Source: Claveliimonas acetigenes
GTDB taxonomy: Bacteria > Bacillota > Clostridia > Lachnospirales > Lachnospiraceae
Length of the DNA: 48,595 nt
Assembly (NCBI RefSeq): GCF_025567385.1
Contig: NZ_JAOQJU010000025.1
Coordinates: 1-48,595 of the forward strand
Reading direction: 5' to 3'
Positions within the stretch are counted from its first letter, which is position 1; each line of letters begins with the position of its first letter. The notes below the pieces were generated by a model. The model was given only the letters and a program-made list of their open reading frames with translations, was not told the DNA's origin and did no database searches. Positions 1-9,390 of this stretch are shown piece by piece. The position numbers and the translations under genes are program-made.

Positions 1-63
1 CTCTTTTTATTGCAGATTTCCCTAAAAATCAAGGTTTTTATTAGATTTTAGTACAAAAAAACA

Positions 64-82
64 GGTAGTTTTTGACACTACC
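64..82. promoter_or_regulatory. Short inverted repeat upstream of the NmrA-like gene
   Basis: GGTAGT (64-69) and ACTACC (77-82) form a perfect 6-bp inverted repeat about 25 bases before the start codon. It could be a repressor site; genes of this family often sit beside an HxlR-type regulator, but the neighbouring gene lies outside the window, so this is inference. Confidence 0.3.
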
Positions 83-106
83 ACAAATACTTAGGAGGTA
101 TTCAAA

Positions 107-1048
107 ATGAAGATTTTGCTTAACGGTGTAGACGGTAATTTTGGGGGAAAGGCAGCTGCGGTTCTTTTAGAGAAATGGCCGCACGAGAATCTTGTGTTTG
201 CAGCGCCAACAGAAAAAGGACTTGAAAAGTACAAAGATGTAGATGTTGAGAAGAGGATTGCGGACTTCAACGATGAAGAGGGGCTGGTAAAGGCTTTCAC
301 AGGAATAGATACAATGGTGCTTATTTCAATGCCCTTCGTAGGACCAAAGAGAAGAGCAGCTCAGAAGAGAGCGCTTGATGCAGCGGTTAAGGCCGGTGTG
401 AATCGCCTGGTGTATACATCAATTGTAGGCGCCGGAGAGCCCGATATTGATACATATGAGGTAAATGACCATGTATGGTTTGAAGCTTATGTTAAAGAAC
501 AGCCAATTCACTATCTGTTCTTAAGGGATTCCCAATATGCAGAGGCAATGGTTTCAAACTACATCAATGCATATACCAATACAGATAATGTACTTGCAAA
601 TAATATGGCAGATGGAAAGATGGCTTACATTTCAAGAGACGATTGTGCAGTTGCTTGCGCATATGCCGCAATGTCTGACTGGCAGGATCGGGTAATTGAT
701 GTCAATGGAGCAGAACTTCTTACAATTGGTGAATACATTGCAATCGCTAATGATGTTACTGGACATGATGTAAAATATGTAGCAATCAGCGATGATGAAC
801 AGTATGCATTTTTCGATTCAATTGGCGTACCAAGAACAACGGATGATATGTGGGCTCAGACTGCTACAAATTTTCCATTCTGTTCAGATGGAATGGTTAC
901 ATTTGGAAGGGCAATTCGTCAAAACCAAATGGCGGTGTTGACAGATGATTTTGAGAAGCTTACAGGAAGAAAGCCTCTTACTGTAAGAGAAATTTTCGAG
1001 CATATGGACGATCATCTTATTGGAAGCCGTACATCAACAGAGGATTAA
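107..1048 (+). CDS. NmrA-like NAD(P)-binding oxidoreductase
   Basis: A 313-residue protein of the atypical short-chain dehydrogenase (NmrA/QOR2-like) group. The N-terminus MKILLNGVDGNFGGKAA has the glycine-rich nucleotide-binding turn (G7, G10, G13-14 region) of a Rossmann fold. VLISMPFVGPKRRAAQKRALDAAVKAGVNR-type sequence around residues 70-100 and the YTS segment that follows match the family. The length is normal. The start is set by TAGGAGGT eight bases upstream. Such proteins bind NAD(P) and act as redox sensors or quinone reductases; no substrate can be read from the sequence. It stands alone, 250 bases before a gene of clearly different base composition. Confidence 0.8.
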   Translation: MKILLNGVDGNFGGKAAAVLLEKWPHENLVFAAPTEKGLEKYKDVDVEKRIADFNDEEGLVKAFTGIDTMVLISMPFVGPKRRAAQKRALDAAVKAGVNRLVYTSIVGAGEPDIDTYEVNDHVWFEAYVKEQPIHYLFLRDSQYAEAMVSNYINAYTNTDNVLANNMADGKMAYISRDDCAVACAYAAMSDWQDRVIDVNGAELLTIGEYIAIANDVTGHDVKYVAISDDEQYAFFDSIGVPRTTDDMWAQTATNFPFCSDGMVTFGRAIRQNQMAVLTDDFEKLTGRKPLTVREIFEHMDDHLIGSRTSTED

Positions 1049-1212
1049 TTGTGGAGTCCGGCTTTTTGGAATCTTCTGAAAACGGCACAGTATAAAGGCT
1101 CTTGTCCATAACGGGATTTTGTAAACAGTATTACTACGTTCGTATCAAGTAGAGAAAATTATTATTTGAAAAGAAGTGAGATTGAAATACACAAAAAAGC
1201 GCCGCACAAAAC

Positions 1213-1242
1213 TTGAAAGTATACGATATTTCGTAATATAAT
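1213..1242 (+). promoter_or_regulatory. Promoter with palindromic spacer for the HTH/LuxR regulator
   Basis: TTGAAA (1213-1218) and TATAAT (1237-1242) are 18 bases apart. The spacer holds the inverted repeat TACGA-TATT-TCGTA (1222-1235), a position where a bound regulator would block polymerase, so autoregulation is plausible. The start codon is at 1295. Confidence 0.6.
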
Positions 1243-1294
1243 AGAGGGCGAAAACAAGCGGAAAACAATCTGCAGATATAAAGGCGGTGGCAGC

Positions 1295-2504
1295 ATGAAA
1301 CAATATCTTTCTCTCCGGGAAACAGCGGAAAAATGGGGCGTGTCGGAACGGAGGATCAACCAATACTGCGCGGAGGGACGTATCCCCGGCGCACAGAAAA
1401 TCGGAAATGCCTGGGCGGTTCCTGCCGACGCGGAAAAACCCAAAGACCCGCGCCGGACCAGACGGCAGACAAAACCCTCTGCAAAAGAAGCAGACGCGGG
1501 CGGGATTGACTACACAAATCTGATGCCCTTAATGAATACGGCTTTTGCGCCGGGACATTGTCGGGAAACGGTGGAAGCGATGGCGGCAGGCCCACGGCGG
1601 GACATCGCTATGGCGGAGTATCACTATTTCAGCGGACAGCCGGAAGCGGCGGCAAAAGAGGCGGAAGCCTATCTCACCAGCCCCGACATGGGAGCGCGGT
1701 TCTCTGCCTGTCTGATCTATGCCTATGCCAATCTCCCTATGGGGCAGATACAGCGGACGCGTTTTGCCCTGGGGGGAGCTGAACGCTTCCCTCGCCGCTG
1801 CGGGGGAAAAGTCGTCCCAGTTTCGGGCGGCGTCGGCCTTTAGCGCGTCAATGGGGATGGTGCTTTTACATTTGCCGCTGCCGGAGAAAATGCCGGAGGC
1901 CGACAGCTTCCTGCCTTTGCTGCCGCCGGGAGTTCGCGCTTATGCCCTGTATGTGCAGGCCCATTATCTCTATTTGAAAGGAGAATACGCCAAAAGCGCG
2001 GGATTGGTGACGGCTACCCTGGCTATGGGCGCATCCAGCTACCCGATTCCCGCTATCTACCTGCATCTGGCAGCGGTCATGGACTACATGAGCATGAAAC
2101 AGCCTGACCAAGCGAAGGCCCATCTTCTGGCTGCGTGGGAGCTTGCCCGCCTCGATGATTTGATCGAGGGCTTTGGAGAACACCACGGGCTTTTGGGGGC
2201 TATGCTGGAAGCGGTCATTAAACCAAAATGGCCGAAAGATTTTAAGAGGATTATCGACATTACCTATCGTTTCTCTTCGGGCTGGCGTAGAGTTCATAAC
2301 CCCATAACAGGGCATGATGTGGCGGACGATTTAACCACCACGGAGTTTGCGATTGCCATGCTTGCTGCCCGTGACTGGACGACACAGGAGATCGCAAAAC
2401 ACCTGAAAATATCAGTAAATACGGTCAAAAGCCACATTTCCGAGGCCATGCGTAAATTGAATGTGGAGAACCGAAAAGACCTCAAAAAGTATATGCTTTT
2501 ATAG
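1295..2504 (+). pseudogene. HTH (excisionase-like) plus LuxR-type regulator, frameshifted
   Basis: One gene split by a single-base shift. Frame one (1295-about 1776) gives an N-terminal MerR/excisionase-like helix-turn-helix (SLRETAEKWGVSERRINQYC) and the start of a middle helical domain. The reading continues in another frame from about 1776 to 2504 and ends in a clear LuxR-type HTH (WTTQEIAKHLKISVNTVKSH). A run of six G at 1771-1776 is the likely site: with five G the product reads through as FALGELNASLAAAG. Intact it would be about 402 residues. The start has AAAGGCGG upstream. The gene is visibly richer in G+C than genes further right. It could be a regulator of the surface protein that follows. 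Sequencing error, true inactivation or slippage at the G-run cannot be separated from the sequence alone. Confidence 0.75.
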
Positions 2505-2510
2505 GCAAAG

Positions 2511-2562
2511 TGACCCCCGAAAAGGATTTCGGGGGTCACCCATTTTGGGGGTCAAAATGGGT
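2511..2562 (+). terminator. Tandem overlapping hairpins after the regulator
   Basis: Two stems lie back to back. The first has 12-bp perfect arms at 2511-2522 and 2527-2538 with a 4-base loop; the second has 10-bp perfect arms at 2538-2547 and 2553-2562. A pyrimidine-rich tract follows (2568-2586). They share base 2538, so the two can nearly stack or compete. Termination of the regulator transcript is the simplest reading. Confidence 0.65.
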
Positions 2563-2795
2563 AATAGTCTTCCCTTTTTCTTTTCTGTATAATATAAGTG
2601 CGAGCATAGAACCGCCGCTAACCAAGGGGGAGGGTGAGAAGTGGAACAGGTCAAACCGGCCAGCATTGATTGCGGCTCCGGCAGCCACTATCACCAATTC
2701 TCCGGATCTCTGATGGGGTATGCAGGAATGAATCAAGATGCTCTGGCAGGAAATCCAAAAGAACCAAAGCCAAGAGCAAAAAAGGAGGACACAAC

Positions 2796-5700
2796 ATGAA
2801 AAAACGATTATTTTCGGCATTGCTCTGCTTTTGCCTGCTGGCAGGGCTATTGCCGGCAGCAGCATTTGCAGTGGAAACAGACACAGGCAAAGCCATACAA
2901 CTTGGCACAAGTGCCATCAAAAAGGGAGACAGCGTTTATTACGGGACCTGCGACAGCGAGATAAACGGATATACGCAAGGCGATGCCATCCAGTGGCAGG
3001 TACTCGACGCTGAAAACGATAATACCGGTAGCGATGGAATGTTTTTGCTGTCAAAATATCTGCTGAAGGATATTCAGTTTGAAGCTGCAGGACAGACCAA
3101 CATCTGGCAGAACAGTGACGCGCAGGAGTGGTGTAAGAACTTTGTGAAAAGTTCTTTTGCAACAGGGGAACAGACCGGAATCAAGGCGTTAACAAAAACA
3201 GATAATGTTGAATCCTTATATGGCGTTGGTTGGGGAGAGAGCCAGTTAGATCAAGATCAGGTATTCTTCTTATCGGCAAGAGAAGCCAGTGATTACTTAA
3301 GTTCATATGATGGAGCGGATGAATTAAAAGCAACGTATAAAAATGGAGATTCATGGTTCTGGTGGCTGCGGTCGCCTGCTTTCGACAAGAGTGATGATGT
3401 GGGGCTTGTGATTGATGGTGGCGCGGTGTCTAAGACCATTGCAAGTAGCAATTACGCCGCACGCCCTGCTTTTAATCTGAAGCTGGACGCTGTTCTCTTC
3501 TCATCTGCCACAGTCGGCGGCAAAGCGGATACGGCGGTGGATGGCAACCTAACAGCAGTCGGCACAACCGGAACGGACTGGAAACTGACGTTACCGGACG
3601 AAAGTCGCAGTTTTTCAGCCAATGTGGACGGGCAGGCAAGTGTTTCCGCATCGGCGGGCGACAACGTACAGATTACTTATTCTGGTGCGCAGACAGGCGA
3701 CAACGAATATGTTTCCGTCCTGCTTTGCGACAGCAGCGATACTGTCCTTTACTACGGAAATATTGCTAGGAACAGCGAAAGCGGTACAGCAAGTGTCATC
3801 ATACCCGTTGATCTTCAACCGGGCAGCTATACCCTCAAGGTGTTCAGCGAGCAATATAACGGCGATTATAAAACCGACTATGCCAGCGCATTTCAGCCGG
3901 TTGACCTTACCGTCTCTAGTAATATTGCCGGAACACCTGCGATAACGTCTCAGCCGCAGGACGAGACTTATATTATCGGCGATACGGTGCATACAATCAG
4001 CGTAGAAGCAAGCGCTTCCGATGGCGGTACGCTCAGCTATCAGTGGTACAGCAATATGACTGACAGCAATTCCGGCGGCACAAAGCTTGACGAAGAAACG
4101 AATAGCAGTTATACGCCCGATATATCGGCGGAAGGGACGACATACTACTATTGCGTTGTAACGAATACATTAGGCGGCACGACCGCCGAAACGGTATCTG
4201 ACACGGCTAAAATAGAAGTGCTGCCTGTTTTTGAAGAATATGATCTGTATATATATGCCGAATCGGGATACAACAATATCCGAGTTACAAACATGAACGC
4301 CAGCGACGTCCTTGGAGACGGCGGAACGGTATCGTACGACGCGTCTACATGTACCTTGACGCTTGACAATGCCAAAATAGCGGGAATTATGACATATGGC
4401 AATGAACAAAAAACTTTGACTATCAATGTTGCGGGAGACAGCGTTATCGAGTCGCCACAGTACAACGCTATTCGTTTACAGGGATCTAGACGAACTGTTT
4501 CAGGGAATAGGATATATTACCGAGACAAGCTGATTATCACCGGAGACGGCAAGCTGACAATCAATGCCTTGGGCGATTACACGGTTGGTATCTCTACCTA
4601 TGACAATGTGACTATAGAGGAAGCAAACGTAGAGATAAATGCGGCCAATTACACAGCGATTGTTATAGACACTCAAAACGATCCGAACCAGGGTGATATA
4701 GATCTGAACATTGTCAACAGTACCGTTACTGCTACAACAAAGGGTTCAGAAACGAATGCTTTCTATATAACTAGCGGTGGGATTAAAATAAATAATTCTG
4801 ACGTAACAGTACAAGCAGCGTCATCTGGTTATCCGACGCTGTGGGCAGCAACCGGCATCGAAATCACGGGTGGCAGCGATGTGACTGCAGCGACAGGCGA
4901 TGGAAACGCTTTCTATTCCCCCGGAGGAATCAAGATTGACGGCTCCGTCGTAACTGCAAACGGAGAAACCTCATACAATCCGGCTATGTATGCTAATTTC
5001 ATCGAAATCACAGGTGGCAGCGATGTGACGGCAACGACAGGCGATGGAAACGCAATATGGGCTGCTGACGGCGGTATTCTCATTGATAATTCGGCAGTAA
5101 AAGCAACTGTTATAGGAGAGTACGGAAGTTATGTAATCTATACCTATGAAGGGGATGTTGTAATCAGAAACGGCAGTAATGTTACGGCGGAAAGCGCCAC
5201 AGATACTGCGATGATTTGTGTAGAGGGCAATATGACGGTCGCAGACAGTACCGTAATAGCTGTCGGTGGCACTTGTGAAGGAATAGTCGTAGACAAAACG
5301 CTTGATGCAAAAAATTCAACAGTTAACATATCGAGAGCAGCCGCTGTCAGCGATCCCGCAATCGTGGTTTGCCAGTTGAATGTGGAGGCATCCGAAATAA
5401 CTGCTGATGGCGGAATACGATTTTACAATTACAGCACTGGTAATACAGATAACATCGCCTTCAGTATGACTCCCGCTTCCGGAAAGCTCGTGGAGTTAAA
5501 GGTGGATGATGCGAACCATGACGGTTCAGCCGCCGTACATTTTAATAAAGGAGCAGAATCTCCTTATGATACGACTGTGAATTTTGACACCGATGCAATG
5601 AGCACACTTTACGATTACAAATATGTCCGTATCGGCGAACACACCCATGCGGGCGGAACAGCTACATGTACAGATCCGGTGGTGTGCGACGACTGCGGAA

Positions 5701-7721
5701 GGCAATACGGCGACGTCGACCCGGATAATCACAGCTTCACAAACTATGTGTACAACAACGATGCTACCTGTACGGCAGACGGAACAGAAACGGCAGAATG
5801 CGACCGTTGCGGCAAGACAGATACCCGTGAAAAAGCAGGCTCGATGCTCGGACACAATGCGGTGAAGACCGAAGCGAAAGCCGCCACCTGCACCGAGGAC
5901 GGTAATACGGAGTACTGGACTTGCGGAACGTGTGGAAAATATTTCAGCGATGCCGATGGTAAGACAGAAATCATACTTGCCGATACGGTCATTTCCGCAA
6001 CCGGCCATACACTGACCCATACCCCGGCGAAAGCCGCGACCTGTATCGAGGAGGGCAATACGGAGTACTGGACTTGCGGAACGTGTGGAAAATATTTCAG
6101 CGATGCCGATGGTAAGACAGAAATCATACTTGCCGATACGGTCATTTCCGCAACCGGCCATACACTGACCCATACCCCGGCGAAAGCTGCGACCTGTACC
6201 GAGGAGGGCAATACGGAGTACTGGACTTGCGATACTTGCGGTAAGCATTTTAGCGATGCCGAGGGCACAACAGAAATCACTGATCTGGATACCTGGAAAG
6301 TGATTCCGAAGCTGAATCATACCTGGTCAGCCGATTATCTGAAAGAAAATGCAGATGCGGATAAACACTACCATGTCTGCACCATCTGCGGTACAAAGGA
6401 TGCGGGCGAGGCCCATACCTGGAATGTAGAGGCCGCCACCGAGGAAACCGACAAGCACTGTACTGTATGCGGATACGTGGCGGAGGAAAAGCTTGGGCAT
6501 GTCCATGTGGGCAAGTATGTTGCCGGGAAAGATGCCACATGCACCGAGGAGGGCAGCAAAGAATATTACAGCTGCTCTTGTGGAAGATTCTTTGAGGATG
6601 CGGACTGTAAAGTAGAGATTACCGATCTGGATACCTGGAAGGTGATTCCGAAGCTGAATCATACCTGGTCAGCCGATTATCTGAAAGAACATGCAGATGC
6701 GGAGAAACACTACCATATCTGTACCGTCTGCGGCACAAGGGACGCAGGCGAGGCCCATACCTGGAATGTAGAGGCCGCCACCGAGGAAACCGACAAGCAC
6801 TGCACTGTATGCGGATACGTGGCAGAGGCACAGCTTGGACATGTCCATGTGGGTATGTATGTTGTCGGGGAAGATGCCACCTGTACGGAAGATGGCAGCA
6901 AAGAATATTATAGCTGCTCCTGCGGCAAATTCTTTGAGGACGAAAGCTGCACGGTAGAGATTACCGACCTGAATACCTGGAAGGTGATTCCGAAGGTGGA
7001 TCATACCTGGTCGGCCGATTATCTGGAAGAACATGCAGATGCGGAGAAACATTACCATGTCTGCACCGTTTGCGGTACAAAGGACGCGGGCGAGAACCAT
7101 ACCTGGAATGTAGAGGCCGCCACCGAGGAGACCGACAGGCACTGTACCGTATGCGGATACGTGGCGGAGGAAAAGCTTGAGCCTGTCCACAACCATCAGG
7201 GCAAGCATATTTCCGGCAAAGACGCTACTTGCACCGATGAGGGAAATAATGAATACTGGTACTGCGAGACCTGTGGCAAATATTTCCGCGATGAAGAACT
7301 GACACAGGAGATTACAAAGAAAGAAACGGTTATCGAAGCCAGAGGACACGGGAAAGCAGAGCTGAAAAACAAAAAAGAAGCCACTTGTACCACCGAAGGC
7401 TATACCGGAGATAAGGTTTGCGAGGACTGCGGTGAGGTTCTTGAAAAGGGAGAGACTATTTCAAAACTTACGCACAGCTACAAAGATGGAACGTGCACGG
7501 TTTGCGGCGCTTCCGACCCGAATTACAAAACAGCCGCTCCTACAGGTTCAGGTAAACAAAGTGGCAATGCAGGCAAAAGCGGCAATGTAGGCAAAAGCAG
7601 CAATAGTCCGAAGACGGGCGATAACAGCAATATTGCACTGTGGATCTTCCTAATGCTTGTGGCTGGCGCGGCTTTGACCGGTACAACCGTTTACACCCAT
7701 AAGAAAAAGCGCAGCAGATAA
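2796..7721 (+). CDS. Large repeat-rich surface protein with SPKTG wall anchor
   Basis: 1641 residues. The start is the ATG after AAAGGAGG, which gives a classical signal peptide (MKKRLFSALLCFCLLAGLLP, cleavage near AFA-VE). Domains in order: a DUF6273-like region (about 45-228, ending in the ARPAFNL signature); an Ig-like segment (about 380-473, QPQDETY...YQWYS...YYCVV); a beta-helix-like region (about 478-880) with repeats such as EITGGSDVTAATGDGNA; and paired-cysteine repeats (about 950-1570) of ATCTEEGNTEYWTCGTCGKY type. The C-terminus has SPKTGD near residue 1604, a hydrophobic span and KKKRSR, a variant LPXTG sortase signal. The cysteine pairs suggest metal-binding or disulfide-linked rods on the cell surface. 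The role is probably adhesion or wall structure; no catalytic residues were recognised. Confidence 0.85.
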   Translation: MKKRLFSALLCFCLLAGLLPAAAFAVETDTGKAIQLGTSAIKKGDSVYYGTCDSEINGYTQGDAIQWQVLDAENDNTGSDGMFLLSKYLLKDIQFEAAGQTNIWQNSDAQEWCKNFVKSSFATGEQTGIKALTKTDNVESLYGVGWGESQLDQDQVFFLSAREASDYLSSYDGADELKATYKNGDSWFWWLRSPAFDKSDDVGLVIDGGAVSKTIASSNYAARPAFNLKLDAVLFSSATVGGKADTAVDGNLTAVGTTGTDWKLTLPDESRSFSANVDGQASVSASAGDNVQITYSGAQTGDNEYVSVLLCDSSDTVLYYGNIARNSESGTASVIIPVDLQPGSYTLKVFSEQYNGDYKTDYASAFQPVDLTVSSNIAGTPAITSQPQDETYIIGDTVHTISVEASASDGGTLSYQWYSNMTDSNSGGTKLDEETNSSYTPDISAEGTTYYYCVVTNTLGGTTAETVSDTAKIEVLPVFEEYDLYIYAESGYNNIRVTNMNASDVLGDGGTVSYDASTCTLTLDNAKIAGIMTYGNEQKTLTINVAGDSVIESPQYNAIRLQGSRRTVSGNRIYYRDKLIITGDGKLTINALGDYTVGISTYDNVTIEEANVEINAANYTAIVIDTQNDPNQGDIDLNIVNSTVTATTKGSETNAFYITSGGIKINNSDVTVQAASSGYPTLWAATGIEITGGSDVTAATGDGNAFYSPGGIKIDGSVVTANGETSYNPAMYANFIEITGGSDVTATTGDGNAIWAADGGILIDNSAVKATVIGEYGSYVIYTYEGDVVIRNGSNVTAESATDTAMICVEGNMTVADSTVIAVGGTCEGIVVDKTLDAKNSTVNISRAAAVSDPAIVVCQLNVEASEITADGGIRFYNYSTGNTDNIAFSMTPASGKLVELKVDDANHDGSAAVHFNKGAESPYDTTVNFDTDAMSTLYDYKYVRIGEHTHAGGTATCTDPVVCDDCGRQYGDVDPDNHSFTNYVYNNDATCTADGTETAECDRCGKTDTREKAGSMLGHNAVKTEAKAATCTEDGNTEYWTCGTCGKYFSDADGKTEIILADTVISATGHTLTHTPAKAATCIEEGNTEYWTCGTCGKYFSDADGKTEIILADTVISATGHTLTHTPAKAATCTEEGNTEYWTCDTCGKHFSDAEGTTEITDLDTWKVIPKLNHTWSADYLKENADADKHYHVCTICGTKDAGEAHTWNVEAATEETDKHCTVCGYVAEEKLGHVHVGKYVAGKDATCTEEGSKEYYSCSCGRFFEDADCKVEITDLDTWKVIPKLNHTWSADYLKEHADAEKHYHICTVCGTRDAGEAHTWNVEAATEETDKHCTVCGYVAEAQLGHVHVGMYVVGEDATCTEDGSKEYYSCSCGKFFEDESCTVEITDLNTWKVIPKVDHTWSADYLEEHADAEKHYHVCTVCGTKDAGENHTWNVEAATEETDRHCTVCGYVAEEKLEPVHNHQGKHISGKDATCTDEGNNEYWYCETCGKYFRDEELTQEITKKETVIEARGHGKAELKNKKEATCTTEGYTGDKVCEDCGEVLEKGETISKLTHSYKDGTCTVCGASDPNYKTAAPTGSGKQSGNAGKSGNVGKSSNSPKTGDNSNIALWIFLMLVAGAALTGTTVYTHKKKRSR
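5877..6273 (+). repeat. 153-bp tandem repeat (51 residues) inside the surface protein
   Basis: Copies start at 5877, 6030 and 6183, exactly 153 bases apart. The first two are nearly identical at the DNA level and the third diverges after its first half. Each encodes a CxxC-containing TCGTCGKYF unit. Near-identity at the DNA level points to recent duplication. Confidence 0.85.
6274..7299 (+). repeat. 342-bp tandem repeat (114 residues), three copies
   Basis: The phrase DTWKVIPKLNHTWSADYL recurs with its codons at 6291, 6633 and 6975, a constant 342-base step. Each unit carries two cysteine-pair motifs (CTICGT and HCTVCGYV) and a SCSCG motif. The third copy diverges towards its end. Copy number could vary between strains. 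Confidence 0.85.
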
Positions 7722-7848
7722 TCCTGCGGTATGCGGCAAACCATTTTAAGGATGAAGTGGAGTGATGATACAATCGCCATAGAATGGGAATGACCCAATC
7801 GGACGTGTTATTATTATTGGATTGGGTGATGAGGTAATTTGATATACG

Positions 7849-7881
7849 AAAATGGCAGTCCTTTATGGGCTGCCATTTTTT
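7849..7881 (+). terminator. Rho-independent terminator of the surface protein gene
   Basis: AAAATGGCAG (7849-7858) pairs with CTGCCATTTT (7870-7879), followed by more T. It lies 128 bases after the stop codon of the surface protein gene. Confidence 0.8.
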
Positions 7882-8065
7882 CGCGCAAATCCGCAAATGA
7901 CGCACAGATAGCGATTTTTTGTGACTTGCATATCATTCAGAACGCGTTATGATGAAAGGGTAACGAAGAAAACGGAGAGAACTCCGTTCTATGAAAATTT
8001 AAAAATATTTGTAACGAAACTATCTTTTCTTCGACTAACCTATGAGAAGAAGGAGGTGAGCAGTT
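7882..8065. other. Intergenic stretch without a supported gene
   Basis: No convincing coding sequence is visible here. A reading frame at 7921-8178 has no family resemblance and runs across the sigma-factor remnant in another frame. The only notable signal is AAGGAGGTGAG at 8050-8060, the ribosome binding site of the remnant that follows. Confidence 0.5.
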
Positions 8066-8258
8066 CTGGATTACGAAAAACTGTATCATTCATACTATTT
8101 GCAAGTATATTCATATGTTATGACAATTATAAAAAATTAGTCCTATGCAGAAGAAATAACTCAAAATACATTTTTTAAGGCAATGAATGCAAAAAAACTC
8201 AAAGTTTTCAGAATTAGATGAAACAGCTCCAATATCAACGGTTGATGAAAAGAAATAG
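8066..8258 (+). pseudogene. Remnant of an ECF-type RNA polymerase sigma factor gene
   Basis: After a strong ribosome binding site (AAGGAGGTGAG) the frame starting at CTG 8066 reads DYEKLYHSYYLQVYSYVMTI, then KN, a TAG stop, and YAEEITQNTFFKAMN. This is the conserved sigma-70 region 2 pattern. After a frame change, SELDETAPISTVDEK appears, which resembles the linker between regions 2 and 4. The DNA-binding region 4 is missing. The gene has lost its ATG and carries an in-frame stop, at least one frameshift and internal and 3' deletions, so it cannot make a working sigma factor. The assignment rests on motif recognition. Confidence 0.7.
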
Positions 8259-8275
8259 AAAAATTTCTTACAAAC

Positions 8276-8809
8276 CTATATGGTTTCTCGCAAATACTTC
8301 ATGAGTGGGATTAAGTAGTTTTTATCTGTCCAATCGCAGCTTTTTCCGTCGGCGCACATAAGAGCCTTCATCCACGGCTCATATGTATCGGGATCCTTTT
8401 TGGCTATGGATTTTTTCAGCATTTTACATAAGGTCCTGTCCATGAATTTCATTTTGCTTTCATCCCATGCGCCTCTTCCATAAAAAAGCGGAATATCGCT
8501 CAATCTGCCCGTTAAATTATGTGCCTTGATTTCTTTCAAGGCATTTTCGTCATAGGGAGAGGCGCTTACGCAGAATACAGCTATTCTTTTATCTTTCAGT
8601 TTCTCGATATTCTTCTTTAAAAACGATAATCCTGCTATTCCGGAAGCATATACGCCGCCGCATAATAGGATGGTTCCGTATTGTGAGACTTCACTCATTG
8701 ATGTTTTTGATATTTCCGCACAATGGAAGTCGGTCATGTCCTGAAGCCACTTAACATACTTTTTTGTAGCACCATATTTTGACTGATAAATGATAATTCC
8801 TTTTGTCAT
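8276..8809 (-). CDS. Flavodoxin-domain protein
   Basis: 177 residues. The N-terminus IIIYQSKYGATKKYVKWL is the phosphate-binding loop of flavodoxins (T/S-x-T/Y-G-x-T type), and LLCGGVYASGIAG fits the second flavin loop. The length and the C-terminal DPDTYEPWMKAL region resemble the HemG/flavodoxin_5-like group found in Clostridia. It probably binds FMN and carries electrons or reduces a quinone or porphyrin-like substrate; the exact role is unknown. It starts two bases after the stop codon of the TetR gene and is co-transcribed with it. Confidence 0.8.
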   Translation of the reverse strand: MTKGIIIYQSKYGATKKYVKWLQDMTDFHCAEISKTSMSEVSQYGTILLCGGVYASGIAGLSFLKKNIEKLKDKRIAVFCVSASPYDENALKEIKAHNLTGRLSDIPLFYGRGAWDESKMKFMDRTLCKMLKKSIAKKDPDTYEPWMKALMCADGKSCDWTDKNYLIPLMKYLRETI

Positions 8810-8811
8810 AA

Positions 8812-9378
8812 TTAATGATTATCCTCCAATGCCTGTTTTAAAAATGCTTCATAGGCAGTTTCTTGCTGTGCAAATATTTCATCCGCTGAAATGCCCGGTG
8901 TTGTTACTGAGAAAATCGTACCGATGCCAATCGTATAAATCAACATATTTAAATGCAGTTGTCTGGCATGTGTTGTACTGATGTGTAATTTGTCGGCAAT
9001 GATTTCGGCAAGCTGTGGATTGGTTTCTGCTTGATATAAATCATCCAGCGAGGAGATTCCCTGGCGTTGGTGTAAAATAAAAATCTTAAATAGGTGAGGT
9101 TCTTCTTTGGCTAATTGAATGTATGATTTTCCTGTACTGCGGAACAAATCGTCTTTGTTAATATGAGCCGCTACATATTCTTGTATAAAACGATTGACTT
9201 GCAGAATTACATCTTGCCGCAGGCCATCCATATTTTTACAGTAACTATAAATGGGCTGCACAGAGCATCCGATTTTGTCCGCGATATTTTTTACCATAAC
9301 TTGTTCCATCCCACTGCTTCTTGCAATTTCAAAGGCGGCATTGACAACCATTTCTTTCGTGATTCTTTGCTTTGGCAT
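8812..9378 (-). CDS. TetR/AcrR family transcriptional regulator
   Basis: 188 residues. The N-terminal HTH is typical: ITKEMVVNAAFEIARSSG, then MVKNIADKIGCSVQPIYSYC with the YxYxxN-like recognition helix (residues about 25-45). The remainder is a helical ligand and dimerisation domain. The start ATG at 9378 has AAGGAGA (minus strand, 9385-9391) upstream. It is the first gene of a two-gene leftward operon with the flavodoxin-like gene. A long palindrome covers its own promoter, so it very likely represses itself and the flavodoxin gene until an inducer binds. Confidence 0.9.
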   Translation of the reverse strand: MPKQRITKEMVVNAAFEIARSSGMEQVMVKNIADKIGCSVQPIYSYCKNMDGLRQDVILQVNRFIQEYVAAHINKDDLFRSTGKSYIQLAKEEPHLFKIFILHQRQGISSLDDLYQAETNPQLAEIIADKLHISTTHARQLHLNMLIYTIGIGTIFSVTTPGISADEIFAQQETAYEAFLKQALEDNH

Positions 9379-9390
9379 TCGTTATCTCCT

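Noticed and set aside
5526..6320. Antisense reading frames across the surface protein, up to 264 residues
   Set aside because: They mirror the tandem repeats of the sense gene, lack ribosome binding sites and resemble no family.
7921..8178. 85-residue plus-strand frame before the flavodoxin gene
   Set aside because: It overlaps the sigma-factor remnant in another frame and shows no family features.
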